Below are positions 11,543 through 23,215 of a stretch of 64,000 bases of DNA, one piece after another. Both the position numbers and the translations under genes were made by a program. The stretch comes from Anaeramoeba ignava (taxonomy: Eukaryota; Metamonada; Anaeramoebidae): the NCBI GenBank assembly GCA_028826165.1, contig JAPDFW010000081.1, positions 1,134,501 to 1,198,500 of the forward strand. Direction: 5' to 3'. Each line of letters opens with the position of its first letter. Position 1 is the first letter of the stretch. The notes beneath the pieces are model-generated. The model worked only from the letters and a program-made list of their open reading frames with translations, ran no database searches and was not told the DNA's origin.

Positions 11543-14500
11543 CTAAAATCCTTGAAAAAGTGTCTTTGCATAATCTAAAGAATGCAAAAATAATTCTTCT
11601 TGTTCTTTTCTTTTTTCTTCTTTTTTTCTTTTTGCAATTAATTCTTTTGTTTTTTCATGAAGAAAAGAATGTTCAGGAAGATCTAAAATTCTTGGATTTT
11701 GTTGATTTGCTGTTAAATTTAAACCAACAAATGTTTCCAAAAATTCAAATAAAACTTTTTTGGCAATTTTTTCTGATGAACTTTGTTTAAGTAAATTTTC
11801 TAACTCATTAATATTTTCAGTTGTCAAATTTGACAGCTTCTTAATTTGTTGAAAAATTTCAAATTGTGAATTTTGTTCTGTAAAATTGAAAATAATTTCA
11901 AAAAGAAGAGAATTTAAACTACGAAATAAATTTCCATCAAATCTTAATTGAAATGAATTAAAAATAACTGAAATCAAAGTTTCAAAAACAAAGTTATAAA
12001 GAGAGTTAATTTGATCTAAATGAAAAAAATATCAAATAAAGAATATAAAATAAGAACATAAAATAAAAAATTTTTTTTTTGATGAATAAATACATATTGA
12101 AATTGATTTAACTACTAAAGATGATATAGATATTGCTCTTCGAAGAGAATTTGGTTCTGGAATATCATAAAATATTACCAAAGAACTTAAAAAAGAATCT
12201 ATAATTCTTGAATCAACCAAAATTAATTTTAAAATATTCAAATTTTCTTGAGAAACAGAATCCAAATTAGAATCAATTTTCTCATCTTGAGAATTCTGGT
12301 TCTGGTTATTTTTCAAATTGAGATTTGTCCGAATTAATGATTTCAAAAGATGAGAAAATGATCTTGTCAAAATGATAACTTTTGATTCAAATCCAATTTC
12401 ATCTTTAGCTTCTCCAGTAAGTTGGTTGTCTCTAATTTGAGAAACAGTAAGCCAATCCAAAGTAATTTTCTTTGAAATGATATTCAAAGCCTCAGGGATA
12501 ATTGGGAAAACACATTTTTCTATGAGGCATTCTGGGCAATTAATCGCTAATGGCTTGAGAATATTCTTGATAACTTGATTCAAATTTTCTTCATTCAAGT
12601 TTTCAATATTCACAAGAAAATTTGAAAATAAATCTTGTAAATTTTCAAGTAAGAAAATTTCATCGTTATCTTCAAAGCAAACATGAACAAAATTATATAT
12701 CATATTTCGAGTAAGAGAAATCCATTTCTGAAGAGCTTTTGTGATGAATTGAAATTTTTGATTAATTTCCAATTTTTCAGGAATGGATTTATTATCGAAA
12801 AGAAAATTTTCAATTTCATTTTCAATTTCAATTTCATCTTCATTTTCATTTTCATTTTCATTAATTGGATCAACAATATCATGATATTGAGGAAGTAAGT
12901 GCATTTGCTTCACATGCGGATCAGAAAGCAAGTGGAATTGCTTGATTAAATTTGAAATATTTGGAAGAATTCTCATTGCGATTCTTGTTGTTGGTTTTCT
13001 TTTTTCAAATGTGGTATTATTAAAAACAAATTGGGATATTTTTGGATCTGAAGACAAATGAACAGAACGAAAAATTGATAAAAATAACCGTAAAATTGAG
13101 AATATTTTGTTTCGATTTTGGAAATATTGTTTTCTTTCTTCCTCATTTGGAATTTTATCACAATCTGCGCCAATGAACTGAAGAAATGATTTTGTATCAT
13201 TCAAAATGAAAGTTAAATTTTCATCTTCAAATTCTTGCAATTCTGATTCGATTATAGAAGTTATAAAAGATTCTTGTTCTTCAAAATTACTTGAATTATT
13301 TGATATCAAAATGAGAAATTGCAACAAGTTACTCTTCTCAATTTCAGTCATAAATCCTTTTTGGATAATTTCCGAAACATTTTCAATTAAGCTTGGTAAA
13401 GAATTCTTTAGATTCAAAACAAAAAATAAATTAGTAAGCAATAAATCAATAATAAATTTTCTTTATTGTTCAAAATGAATTTACAATTAAATCTTTTCCA
13501 TTGATTTGACTAATATGATAAATAGATGAATAAATCGCTCTTCTAAGAGGAAACTTATTAGTTCCTTGAATTGATTCAATTGTGAGATAAGATAAATACT
13601 AAATGATTTTAAAAAAAATGATTTCAAAAAAATGATTTCCAAAAAAAAAAAGAAAAGAATTTAAAAAAAGAAATACTCTTTTTAAAAGAAGAGAAGAATC
13701 TTGTGAATTTTTTTGGAGATAAATTAAAGAATAATCCATCATATTAAAAACATGAACCAAAACATTTTCATTCTAAATAAAAATAATATAAATATAAATA
13801 TAATAAATAAATAGATAAATGATCATTTCAATTTAATCCAAAATTAATACTTGTATTTCTAATTCAAGTAAAATACGAAGAATTGAGCCAATAATTTCAT
13901 AAGTTTTGGAATCAATTTCTTTTCTTTTTTTAATTCCAGTTAAAATCCCTCGAGAAACATAAGATATTGATTGAAGTTTAAGAAGATTTTCATCAGAAAT
14001 TTCTTTTTCATTTAAAAAAGAAGGAAATTTTTCCACTTCTGAAAAAATAAAATTTGTAGAACTAATTGGTAATATTCTTCCAAATGATCTGCATAACTCG
14101 AGAATATAAAACCGAAAAGTATGACAAAATTCTTTGAATTGGCTTTCAATTTGGAAATCCATAATCGAAAAAATTGTTGATTCATTTTCATTGTTTGAAG
14201 ACATAATCATTAATTTGGAAAAAATTTCATTAAGAATTTGAGGGATATTTTTATCAAAAATTTTTGAAATTATTGGATTCCATTTTTTAATTAAGTGTAA
14301 CCAAAAAGAAATTATAAATGAATTTATCATTAAACTTGGATGGGATGAAATTTGCAACAAAAGATCTATAAAACTAAAATTTTGGAATTAATTGATTTTG
14401 ATTTTGATTTTGATTTCAATTTCAATTTCAAATTACTTCTCAAAAAATTGATTTTGTGACTTTTCTAAAAAAATAAAACTATAATTTTGTCCAAAAAGTG

Positions 14501-15577
14501 ATAAAAATTGAGTAATTTTTTTATGGAATATATAATCATCCTCTATATCATTTTGTTGAAAAATATCTGTAGCAAAATTTATGAAATGAGTAATTAAGCT
14601 AATGATTTGATTTTGATCTACTTTATTATTTTGTGGTTTTTTTGAAATAAAAACTAATAAAACAGAAGCAGCAAGCTAAATGAATTTTATAAATGAATTT
14701 CATAAATGAATTTCATAAATGAATTTTATAAATGAATTTTATAAATGAATTTGAATTTTAATACCCTTCTAAATTCTTTTTCTACTAATAATGTTTGTAA
14801 CGCTAAAAGAAGATTATTTTCAAATATCAAATTATGTGGAATCCATTCAAAAAGTGAAGCTAAAGTTATTAATGATTCAACAATAATTTTTGAAGAAATT
14901 TGTAAATTATTTGCTAAAGAATCATTTCCATCATTTTTATTATTAATATCTCCAGAAACACATTCTAAATAATTTTGATAATGCAAATCCAAACTATTCA
15001 TTGTAAATTTCAATAGAGTATCAACTTCATCAACAAGAGATTTTTTTAATTTTTTTCTTCTAGTTGAGCTAAGATCCTTTATTTCAACATAAACAAAAAC
15101 TTCATCAGAAAGTGAACGAATAAACATTAAACATAATTCTTGTTTGACAAAATCACGAGAACCTAAATCGACTAATTCTTTGATTAAATCTGGCCATTTT
15201 TGAGGCCATTCTCTTTTGACAATTTCAATTACTAAAACAATCACTTTTTGTTTAATTATTTGTTTTTCTTCAAAATTATCCAAATTAATAAAAATGTTCA
15301 AAATTCGATTTTTCAAATCACTTTGCAATTCTTCAGATTGATTCCAGAAATTTCGAATCAAATGCTCCATACAATGAAATGCAAAATGACGAACTTGTAT
15401 TGGCGCTTCTGTATCAATTGATAATTCATTAATTAGTGGTAAATTTTCAATGTTATTTTTAAATTGAAAACAAAATTCTTCTGCTTTTTCTCGTGTTTGT
15501 TGAATCGTTTGTGGATTATGAATAATTTGAATAGCTTCAACTAATTTTTCTATTTCTTTTTGATTTTGAGAATTCAT
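11543..15577 (-). CDS. XPO5: Exportin-5-like karyopherin, 7 exons
   Basis: Exons: 15577-14765, 14675-14437, 14373-13851, 13772-13677, 13598-13485, 13405-12094, 12015-11543. All junctions are GT-AG and phases close, giving 1,189 residues, close to human XPO5 (about 1,204). The N-terminal part has the karyopherin/Xpo1-like signature: QVRHFAFHCMEHLIRNFWN, VKREWPQKWPDLIKEL, a LMFIRSLSDEVF helix and STRRKKLKKSL, in the order seen in exportin-5. The rest is alpha-helical HEAT-like sequence with little low complexity apart from an NENENEDE loop. Exportin-5 carries structured small RNAs and some tRNA or protein cargo out of the nucleus with Ran-GTP. I chose ATG 15577 because the alternative upstream start is TTG. 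The short intron at 13406-13484 was placed by frame; a nearer acceptor would make a 24 bp intron and an immediate stop. The plant/fungal relatives HASTY/Msn5 are the alternative label. Confidence 0.85.
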
Positions 15578-15653
15578 TTTTAACAAAATGAAAAAAATGA
15601 AAAAAATGAAAAAAATGAAAAAAATGATTTAAATTTAAATTTTAATTTTATTT

Positions 15654-17354
15654 TTAATTTTGAAATTTTTTAAATAATAAATCAAATAAATTTGGATTTG
15701 TTTGATTTAATTGAAAATAATCAATTCCAGTTTCTAATTCTTCAATTATTTCTTGTGTAATTTGAATTTCATCTTTAATTTGATTTGAATAAATCCAATA
15801 TTCAAATATTTGAAATGATTTATTACTTAATTCACTATAATCTGTAACTTTATTAGAAGTATCATTTGTTACAGATAAAAACATTCCTCGATATAATTCA
15901 CTTCTCATTATTAATATTAATTTTGGAAATTTATATTGTTTTTCTTTTCTTTCAATAATAAAATCTTTTTCATTTTCATTTTCATTTTCATTTAAATAAA
16001 TTCTTTTAATTGTTTCTTCAATTTTTTCATTTGAATTTATAATTTCTTTAATTTCATAATATAATAATGGATTTATTATTCTGTTTGAATAAATCATTTC
16101 AAATATTTGATTTGATTCTTTAATTGATTTTTTTGAAATAATTTCTTTAAGTTTTTCAATTTCATTTTGATTTTGATTTAATCTATATTTCAATATTAAT
16201 TTATGAGCTTTGATTATTTCTCCATTTTTGGTTTTAAATGAAATATCACAAAATTCTTTTCTTCTAAATAATTTTATCAAATCTTCTTCAATATTGGAAA
16301 AAGGAGTAGAATAATAAATAAATGATCTATTAATGCCACAATAAATATGATAATTGGAAATATCAAATAATAATTTAGGAAGTTCAATTTGAATTGGAAT
16401 TCTTTGAAAAAATGCATTTCCAATTCCTAATTGACCAAAATAATTATATCCAAATACTATTAATTTACTTTTTGAAGTTAAAATCAAAGTATGAGTATAT
16501 CCAACAGAAAAATCAAGAATATTATCATCATTTTCAAATAAAGGTAATTGAACTTCAGTAAATTCACTTTTATCATTTGTTTCACCAAGCCCATTGTATC
16601 GATAATTCCCACATGAATAAAGTTTTCTTTTTGTTTTAAATTCAATCAACATTATTGAATGCCGAATTCCAGATTTAATATCAATTATTTTGCCTTTTGG
16701 AATATTTTGGATTTTGGTTAATTTATTGATTTTTGTTTCTTTTCTTGATTCTCCTAATCCAAGTTGACCAAATTGATTATATCCGCATCCAAATAATTCT
16801 TGATTTGAATTTAAAAGAAAAACATGATTTGAAGAATTTCCTGAAAATATTTTAGAAACATTTTTCATCATTAAAATTGGTTTTTCTGTTTTTTTAAGTT
16901 TTTCAGAATCAAAACCAAGTTGACCAAAATCATTTGAACCAATTCCATAAGCATTTTGATTTGAAGTTAATAAGTAAATTGAATTGTATCCAGAAACAAT
17001 ATCTTGAATTATTCTATCATTTTTATCTTCAATTAATGATGAAATATTGATAAATTGATTTGGATTTTTTGGATTTATATCTCTTCCTTTGGCAAATACA
17101 TTTCCTTCTATTGTTAAAATAGTTTCGTTTGCCCAACCAACAGATACTTTTTGAATATTTTCAATTTGTATTTTTTGAGGATTTTGGTTTAAATATGTTT
17201 CATTTAAATATTCTATTGCTTTTCCATTTTTAAAAAGGAAAATTGTTGAAAAATAACTTGTTGAAATTTGTTTAATTTGTTTTTCATTTTCATTTTCATT
17301 TTCATTTTCATTTTCATTTTCATTTTCATTTTCATTTTTAAAAATGAATTGAAT
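15654..17354 (-). pseudogene. RCC1-BTB paralog with lost 5' end
   Basis: An uninterrupted frame runs from 17354 to the TAA at 15654 and aligns throughout with the complete paralogs at 23181-25052, 59723-61546 and 61622-63385. It contains the Glu-Asn tract, RCC1 blades (LFGCGYNQFGQLGLGES, VFGYNYFGQLGIGN) and two BTB domains (KLFRRKEFCDISFK and the RSELYRGMFLSV region). The paralogs begin with about 25 residues carrying an initiator Met before IQFKFENEN. Here the frame is stopped by TAA at 17355-17357 just before IQFIFKNEN, with no ATG and no acceptor able to rescue it. The first in-frame ATG is at 16871, inside the RCC1 propeller; starting there would give a 405-residue protein with half a propeller. 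The gene is either a young pseudogene with a missing 5' end or a truncated but expressed copy. The absence of internal stops argues for recent loss. Confidence 0.65.
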
Positions 17355-17357
17355 TTA

Positions 17358-17991
17358 AGTATCTTTTTTTTTTAAAAGGAAAAAAGCAAATTTATTCCCG
17401 ATCATGTACTGACTCAGAATTGTTTTATTGAAATTTTTTTATTTTTATACCCCTAAAAAAAAAAAAGCAAAAAATTAAAAAGATATTTTAAGACAATTTA
17501 AATAATTATTCAAAAACAATTTCTTCTTTTTTTTTTTATTATAAATTAAATTAAATTGCGATCATAAAAGAAAATAAGAAAAAAAAACTTAAGTTATTTT
17601 TCACTTAATGAAAAAAGCAAAAAGTAAAATTCGTTTCTTTTGTTTTGATTTGAAGTTAATAAATGAAATTTAATTTTAAATTTGTTAAGTGCGAAAATGA
17701 ATTTTTTAATTAATTTTAAGGGGATTAAATAACTTGAGGAAAGAAAGAATTTATTAAAACAAACAAAAATGATTTAAAAAGAAACAAAAATTTTTTTTTT
17801 TTTGAAATTTGATCATTTAAAAAAAAAAAACAAATAAGAAAATTTACATTTTTTCATTTTGAAAATTCAATTCTAAATTGATTTTTTTTTTCTTTCAAAG
17901 TAAGAAAACAAGAGTTCTTTGTTGTTTTGAATTCTTCTCAATTAAATTAATATTGTTTTTTTTTCTATTTTATTCAACTCACAAAAAAGAG
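17358..17991. other. Divergent intergenic region
   Basis: About 630 bp between the truncated RCC1-BTB copy (-) and the FG-GAP/FN3 gene (+). It is unusually free of tandem repeats for this window and holds A/T homopolymers plus a more complex stretch at 17395-17425 (CGATCATGTACTGACTCAG). It presumably contains the promoter of the plus-strand gene. I recognise no RNA gene or coding exon, and no remnant of the missing first codons of the RCC1-BTB copy. Confidence 0.5.
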
Positions 17992-20900
17992 ATGATGAAC
18001 AAAAAAACAATCATTTTGCTTTTTTTTTTGATTCAAATAATCCAGAGTTACAAAATCAAATTTGAATCATCAGGTGACGAAACTTATGTTTGGAAAGAGG
18101 TATTCAATCAATTCCCAAGTTCTACTGGTAATACATATGGAAGGGGGAAAGCAATCAATCAAGATATGGCTGCAGTAGGAGATGATTACAAAGTCATAGT
18201 GTATATTTTCAAATATGATGGAACAAATTGGCAATATATACAAAATATCACTGGAGAGGCAGATTCACGATTCGGACTCAATGTCGACTTTTCAGCAGAT
18301 TCAAGTCTTTTGGCAATTAGCGCACATAGCAATAGTAAATTTTTCATTTACAGCTGGACAGGTAGTGAATATGTTCAGAGGGATGTAATAACAGGAGATT
18401 ACGGTTCCTATTTGGGGCTAAGCCTTTCTTTAACAGGAGATGGAAACAGAATTGCTGTTGGAACGATGTTTTATGGAGTTGGTATTTTCGAATATGCATC
18501 TGGAAATTGGACTTCAACAAAAGTTCTAACCGAAACTGGTTCTAGTTCTTATGGTTATGTTGTTGCAATTTCAAAAAATGGAGAAATTCTTCTTGTTGGA
18601 GATCAATCCGAAAATACTACTTATGTTTATTCATATGATAGTGGACAATGGAATAATATTCAAAATCTAACAAGAGAGAATAAATTTGGTTATTCTCTTT
18701 CAATTTGTGATGATGGAAGTGTTTTTGTTGTTGGAACATACTACTCTAATGCAGCCTTTATTTACAGAAAAAATGGAGCAACTTATGATCTAGATAAGTC
18801 ACTTTCTGGCACAATCAGTACGTCATTTGGGATGGTTATCGCAATCAACGAAGATGGAAATGAAGTCCTTGTTGGGAATTCTGACACGTCGAGTGTCTAT
18901 GTTTATATCTATCAATCAGGTGATTGGGTTGAACAGCCTGTGATGAAGCCTTCTTCTTATTCTTATAGTTTTGGTTCTACAGTTGAAATATCAGGAAACT
19001 GGTCTATTGTAACCAAATCTAATTCACCTCGTGGCGTTTACATCTTGGAACAATCTATTCTAACTGGGCCTGGAATTGAATTGGTAAATTGCACTTCTTT
19101 GTATTCCAAATTTAAATGTTATTGGACTCAACCTGAAAATGATGTCTCTCTTCAATTCCAAATTGATTATGGTTACGATTGGACAACCATCCAAAATCCC
19201 AGTTTTGATTCATCAGTAAATGTGTTCTATGAAGAATTTACTTCTCAAAATTATTCTGAAATTTATGGGAATGAAGAATATTCAATTCAAATCAAAGCTT
19301 GTAATTTAACAACATCAGAATGTGGAAATCCAACAACACCAACAACTTTAACAACAATGATTGATGCTGTGGAAGATTTTGAATTAACTGCACTTGTTGA
19401 TACAATCAATGTTTCTTGGACTCCTCCTGATGTTCGAATTATTGGAGGTGTTCCTCATCTTTATCAGTATTTAATTTTAGTCGATGGACCAGATTTTCAT
19501 GTTTATACTCCCAGTAATGATTCAACTTTTTATGAAGCTACAGGTTTAACTTGTGGAGAAATTTACACTGTCTATATGATACCCTGTAGAACATTTATTT
19601 GTGGTGTAGGTGATGCAGGCGAAATGGTCTATGATGAAATTCAAGTTGGATTTGGTCCAGTTTTTGATCTTAAGTGTTCAGTCTCAGATATTTTAGATGT
19701 TCATTGTTCTTGGCTTCCTCCTAATAGTTCTGTTGCTCCTTCTTATTATAATCTTACTTCTCAATCAGGTTCACTTCTTGATTTTCAATCATTTAATGTT
19801 TCTGATTTATCTTTCAATTTCTCAGTTAATCTCCCAAATCAATATTATCAAATTAATGTTTCAGCTTGTGCTTCAAATGGTGGTTGTGGTGTTATTTCTT
19901 CTTTTCAAATTAGAATTGCAGATATTCCTCATCCAAATATTATAAGTTCATATTCTGGAATTGAGTTAATTCAAATTACTTTTTCTCAAGTTTCTCAAGC
20001 AAAAGCTTATTTAGTTACAATAGATGATCATTTATCTTGGATAAATTTTTCTTCATTAATTCCAAATGGAAATGAAATGATTGGAACAATTAATCAATTA
20101 GATGGAAATGTTGAATATGGAGTTGCAGTTAGAGGATGCACTGATTCAAGTTGCCAACCTCAATATCTAGGTGATTCAAGTGCAACAATTTCAATTAAAG
20201 CTCAATTAGGAAACATAACTGGATTAACTTGTAGTTCTTCGATTTGTGGATTTGATTGTGAATGGGATTCATTAGAATTATCAGAAGGATTACAAGCAAT
20301 TTCATTTTGGTTTAATCAAAATTTAACTTGTTTGAATAAATCATCAACAACTTTATCACTTACAGGATTACTTGGAGGTGCAAATTATGATATTTATGTA
20401 TCTGCTTCTGCTGATCCAGATTGTGAATCAAGTAATTATTCAGGTTTAAATGCATCAACTTCAATTACGACTCAAAAAATACCTTCTCCTTCAATTATTC
20501 AATCAAATTCCAAACCTGATGAAATTGAATTGATTTTCACAAATTTAATTCAAGCAAAATCTTATTTAGTTTCTATTGATAACCAGCAAACTTGGATAAG
20601 TTTTTCTTCATTAATTCCAAATGGAGAAGCAATAATTGGATTAATTGATAATATATCTGGAAATGTTGAATATGAAGTTGCTGTTAGAGGATGTAGTGAT
20701 TCAAGTTGTACATTTGAATATTTAGGTGATCCAAGTGAATCAATTCCAGTTAAAGCTCAATTATCAAATATAACTGGATTAAATTGTTCAGCAACAAGTT
20801 GTGGATTTGAATGTACTTGGGATTCAATAGATTCATCAGGAATAGAGGCATTTGCCATTATAATTAATCTTTTATTAACTAATCAACAATTAAAATCTAT

Positions 20901-22923
20901 TGATCAAACTCAATCAATTTGTTTAGACAAATCATCAACTAATTTTTCAATTTCTAATTTAACTGGAGGTGCAAAATATGAAATTACAATATTTGCATCT
21001 GCTGATCCAGATTGTAAACCAAATGATTATTCAGGTTTAAATTTTACATTTGAAATTACAACTGATAAATTACCTGCTCCTTCAATTATTCAATCAAATT
21101 CCAAAGTTGAAGAAATTGAATTAATTTTTTCAAAATTATCTGCAGCAAAATCTTATTTAGTTTCTATTGATAACAAACAAACTTGGATAAGTTTTTCTTC
21201 ATTAATTTCAAATGGAACTGAAATGATTGGAACAATTAATCAATTAGATGGAAATGTTGAATATGAAGTTGCTGTTAGAGGATGTAGTGATTTAATTTGT
21301 CAAACTCAAAATTTAGGTGATTCAAGTACAACAATTTCAATTAAACCCAAATTAGGAAATATAACAGGATTTAATTGTAATCCAATAATTTGTGGATTTG
21401 AATGTGAATGGAATCCATTAGAATTATCAACAGGATTAAATGGATATTCATTATCTTATGGTTCAAAATCAATTTGTTTAGACAAATCATCAACTAATTT
21501 TTCAATTTCAAATTTAATTGGAGGTGCAAAATATGAAATTACAATATTTGCATCTGCTGATCCAAATTGTAAACCAAATGATTATTCAGGCTTAAATTTT
21601 ACATTTGAAATTACAACTGATAAATTACCTGCTCCTTCAATTATTCAATCAAATTCCAAAGTTGAAGAAATTGAATTAATTTTTTCAAAATTATCTGCAG
21701 CAAAATCTTATTTAGTTTCTATTGATAACAAACAAACTTGGATAACTTTTTCTTCATTAATTTCAAATGGAAATAAAATGACTGGAACAATTAATCAATT
21801 AGATGGAAATGTTGAATATGAAGTTGCTGTTAGAGGATGTAGTGATTCAATTTGCACATTTGAATATTTAGGATATTCAAGTGCAACAATTTCAATTAAA
21901 CCCAAATTAGGAAATATAACAGGATTTAATTGTAATCCAATAATTTGTGGATTTGAATGTGAATGGAATCCATTAGAATTATCAACAGGATTAAATGGAT
22001 ATTCATTATCTTATGGTTCAAAATCAATTTGTTTAGACAAATCATCAACTAATTTTTCAATTTCTAATTTAACTGGAGGTGCAAAATATGAAATTACAAT
22101 ATTTGCATCTGCTGATCCAAATTGTAAACCAAATGATTATTCAGGCTTATCTTCAATAATTAAAATTGAAACTAATAAATTACCTGCTCCTTCAATTATT
22201 CAATCAAATTCCAAAGTTGAAGAAATTGAATTAATTTTCACAAAATTATCTGAAGCAAAATCTTATTTAGTTTCTATTGATGGAAGAATGACTTGGATAA
22301 ATTTCACAACATTAATTTCGAATGGAAATGAAATGATCGGAACAATTAATCAATTAGATGGAAATTTTGAATATCAAGTTTCTGTTGTAGGATGCATTGA
22401 TTTAATTTGTCAAACTCAAAATTTAGGATATCCAAGTACAACAATTTCAATTAAACCCAAATTAGGAAATATAACAGGATTTAATTGTAATCCAATAATT
22501 TGTGGATTTGAATGTGAATGGAATCCATTAGAATTATCAACAGGATTAAGTGGATATTCATTATCTTATGGTTCAGGATCAATTTGTGTTTCCAAATTAA
22601 TGAATCAAATTTCAATTTTCAATTTAATTGGAGGAGAAAATTATGAAATTACAATATTTGCATCTGGTGATTGGAAATGTGAATCAAGTGAATATTCAGG
22701 AGCAAATACAACAACTTCAATTACAACTATTGCAGCACCAACACAAGAAGCAACTGAAAGTTCATCTAATACAAAAGTAATTATTCCAGCAGTAATTGTT
22801 CCTATTGTTGTAGTTGCCATTATCATTATCATTATAATGTGGATCAAAAGTAAATCCAAAAAAAGAAAAAATCAAAATCAACAAAATCAAAATAAAGAAA
22901 TGGAACTTTCAGATGATATTTAA
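17992..22923 (+). CDS. Large FG-GAP/fibronectin-III type I membrane protein
   Basis: Single exon. I take the ATG at 17992, giving 1,643 residues, because MMNKKTIILLFFLIQIIQS is a typical signal peptide; the frame is open further upstream but only as low-quality sequence. Residues about 30-375 are a beta-propeller of FG-GAP/integrin-alpha-like blades (LTGDGNRIAVG, ISKNGEILLVGD, INEDGNEVLVG). Residues about 380-1580 are fibronectin type III-like modules with paired cysteines (CGFECEWNPLE, GGAKYEITIFASADPNC). Five of these are ~185-residue double-module units, the later copies nearly identical. A single membrane helix (IIPAVIVPIVVVAIIIIIIM) is followed by a short basic, Asn/Gln-rich cytoplasmic tail. 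This is a cell-surface adhesion or recognition protein by architecture; ligand unknown. A paralog starts at 63622. It lacks introns, unlike the conserved genes here. Confidence 0.85.
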   Translation: MMNKKTIILLFFLIQIIQSYKIKFESSGDETYVWKEVFNQFPSSTGNTYGRGKAINQDMAAVGDDYKVIVYIFKYDGTNWQYIQNITGEADSRFGLNVDFSADSSLLAISAHSNSKFFIYSWTGSEYVQRDVITGDYGSYLGLSLSLTGDGNRIAVGTMFYGVGIFEYASGNWTSTKVLTETGSSSYGYVVAISKNGEILLVGDQSENTTYVYSYDSGQWNNIQNLTRENKFGYSLSICDDGSVFVVGTYYSNAAFIYRKNGATYDLDKSLSGTISTSFGMVIAINEDGNEVLVGNSDTSSVYVYIYQSGDWVEQPVMKPSSYSYSFGSTVEISGNWSIVTKSNSPRGVYILEQSILTGPGIELVNCTSLYSKFKCYWTQPENDVSLQFQIDYGYDWTTIQNPSFDSSVNVFYEEFTSQNYSEIYGNEEYSIQIKACNLTTSECGNPTTPTTLTTMIDAVEDFELTALVDTINVSWTPPDVRIIGGVPHLYQYLILVDGPDFHVYTPSNDSTFYEATGLTCGEIYTVYMIPCRTFICGVGDAGEMVYDEIQVGFGPVFDLKCSVSDILDVHCSWLPPNSSVAPSYYNLTSQSGSLLDFQSFNVSDLSFNFSVNLPNQYYQINVSACASNGGCGVISSFQIRIADIPHPNIISSYSGIELIQITFSQVSQAKAYLVTIDDHLSWINFSSLIPNGNEMIGTINQLDGNVEYGVAVRGCTDSSCQPQYLGDSSATISIKAQLGNITGLTCSSSICGFDCEWDSLELSEGLQAISFWFNQNLTCLNKSSTTLSLTGLLGGANYDIYVSASADPDCESSNYSGLNASTSITTQKIPSPSIIQSNSKPDEIELIFTNLIQAKSYLVSIDNQQTWISFSSLIPNGEAIIGLIDNISGNVEYEVAVRGCSDSSCTFEYLGDPSESIPVKAQLSNITGLNCSATSCGFECTWDSIDSSGIEAFAIIINLLLTNQQLKSIDQTQSICLDKSSTNFSISNLTGGAKYEITIFASADPDCKPNDYSGLNFTFEITTDKLPAPSIIQSNSKVEEIELIFSKLSAAKSYLVSIDNKQTWISFSSLISNGTEMIGTINQLDGNVEYEVAVRGCSDLICQTQNLGDSSTTISIKPKLGNITGFNCNPIICGFECEWNPLELSTGLNGYSLSYGSKSICLDKSSTNFSISNLIGGAKYEITIFASADPNCKPNDYSGLNFTFEITTDKLPAPSIIQSNSKVEEIELIFSKLSAAKSYLVSIDNKQTWITFSSLISNGNKMTGTINQLDGNVEYEVAVRGCSDSICTFEYLGYSSATISIKPKLGNITGFNCNPIICGFECEWNPLELSTGLNGYSLSYGSKSICLDKSSTNFSISNLTGGAKYEITIFASADPNCKPNDYSGLSSIIKIETNKLPAPSIIQSNSKVEEIELIFTKLSEAKSYLVSIDGRMTWINFTTLISNGNEMIGTINQLDGNFEYQVSVVGCIDLICQTQNLGYPSTTISIKPKLGNITGFNCNPIICGFECEWNPLELSTGLSGYSLSYGSGSICVSKLMNQISIFNLIGGENYEITIFASGDWKCESSEYSGANTTTSITTIAAPTQEATESSSNTKVIIPAVIVPIVVVAIIIIIIMWIKSKSKKRKNQNQQNQNKEMELSDDI
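19924..22734 (+). repeat. Five coding tandem units of ~555 bp (double FN3 modules)
   Basis: Units start at 19924, 20479, 21070, 21625 and 22180, so spacing is 555, 591, 555 and 555 bp. Units 3-5 are near-identical at DNA level over long stretches, including synonymous positions, which indicates recent tandem duplication or gene conversion. Unit 2 carries a 36 bp insertion around 20840-20900. Confidence 0.9.
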
Positions 22924-23215
22924 TTCATCATTTCCCATTTCTCAATTTTTTTTCAATTCATCAATTCAAAAAAAAAAAGAATAAAAATCATTCCAAAAAA
23001 ATCATTTTTCTTTAATTTTTAATTTTGATTTTGATTTTAAATTTAATTTTGATTTTAATTTTAATTTTGATTTTAATTTTGATTTTAATTTTAATTTTGA
23101 TTTTGATTTTAATTTTGATTTTAATTTTAATTTTGATTTTGATTTTAATTTTGATTTTAATTTTGATTTTAATTTTGATTTTAATTTTGATTTTGATTTT
23201 GAAATTTCGTAATTA
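22924..23215. repeat. Convergent spacer with AATTTTGATTTT array
   Basis: The 3' ends of the FG-GAP/FN3 gene and of the RCC1-BTB gene meet here. An AATTTTGATTTT array (about 23015-23205) runs into the RCC1-BTB reading frame and encodes its last residues (FQNQNQN), so the stop codon at 23181 lies inside the array. Confidence 0.8.

Noticed and set aside
13440-13484. A 24 bp intron in the exportin-5-like gene using the AAAG at about 13442 as acceptor
   Set aside because: It is far shorter than any other intron here and leads to an in-frame stop; the acceptor at 13406 gives a 79 bp intron and an open frame.
17395-17430. Possible tRNA or small RNA gene in the more complex stretch near 17400
   Set aside because: No cloverleaf-compatible stems or A/B-box sequence could be found by eye.
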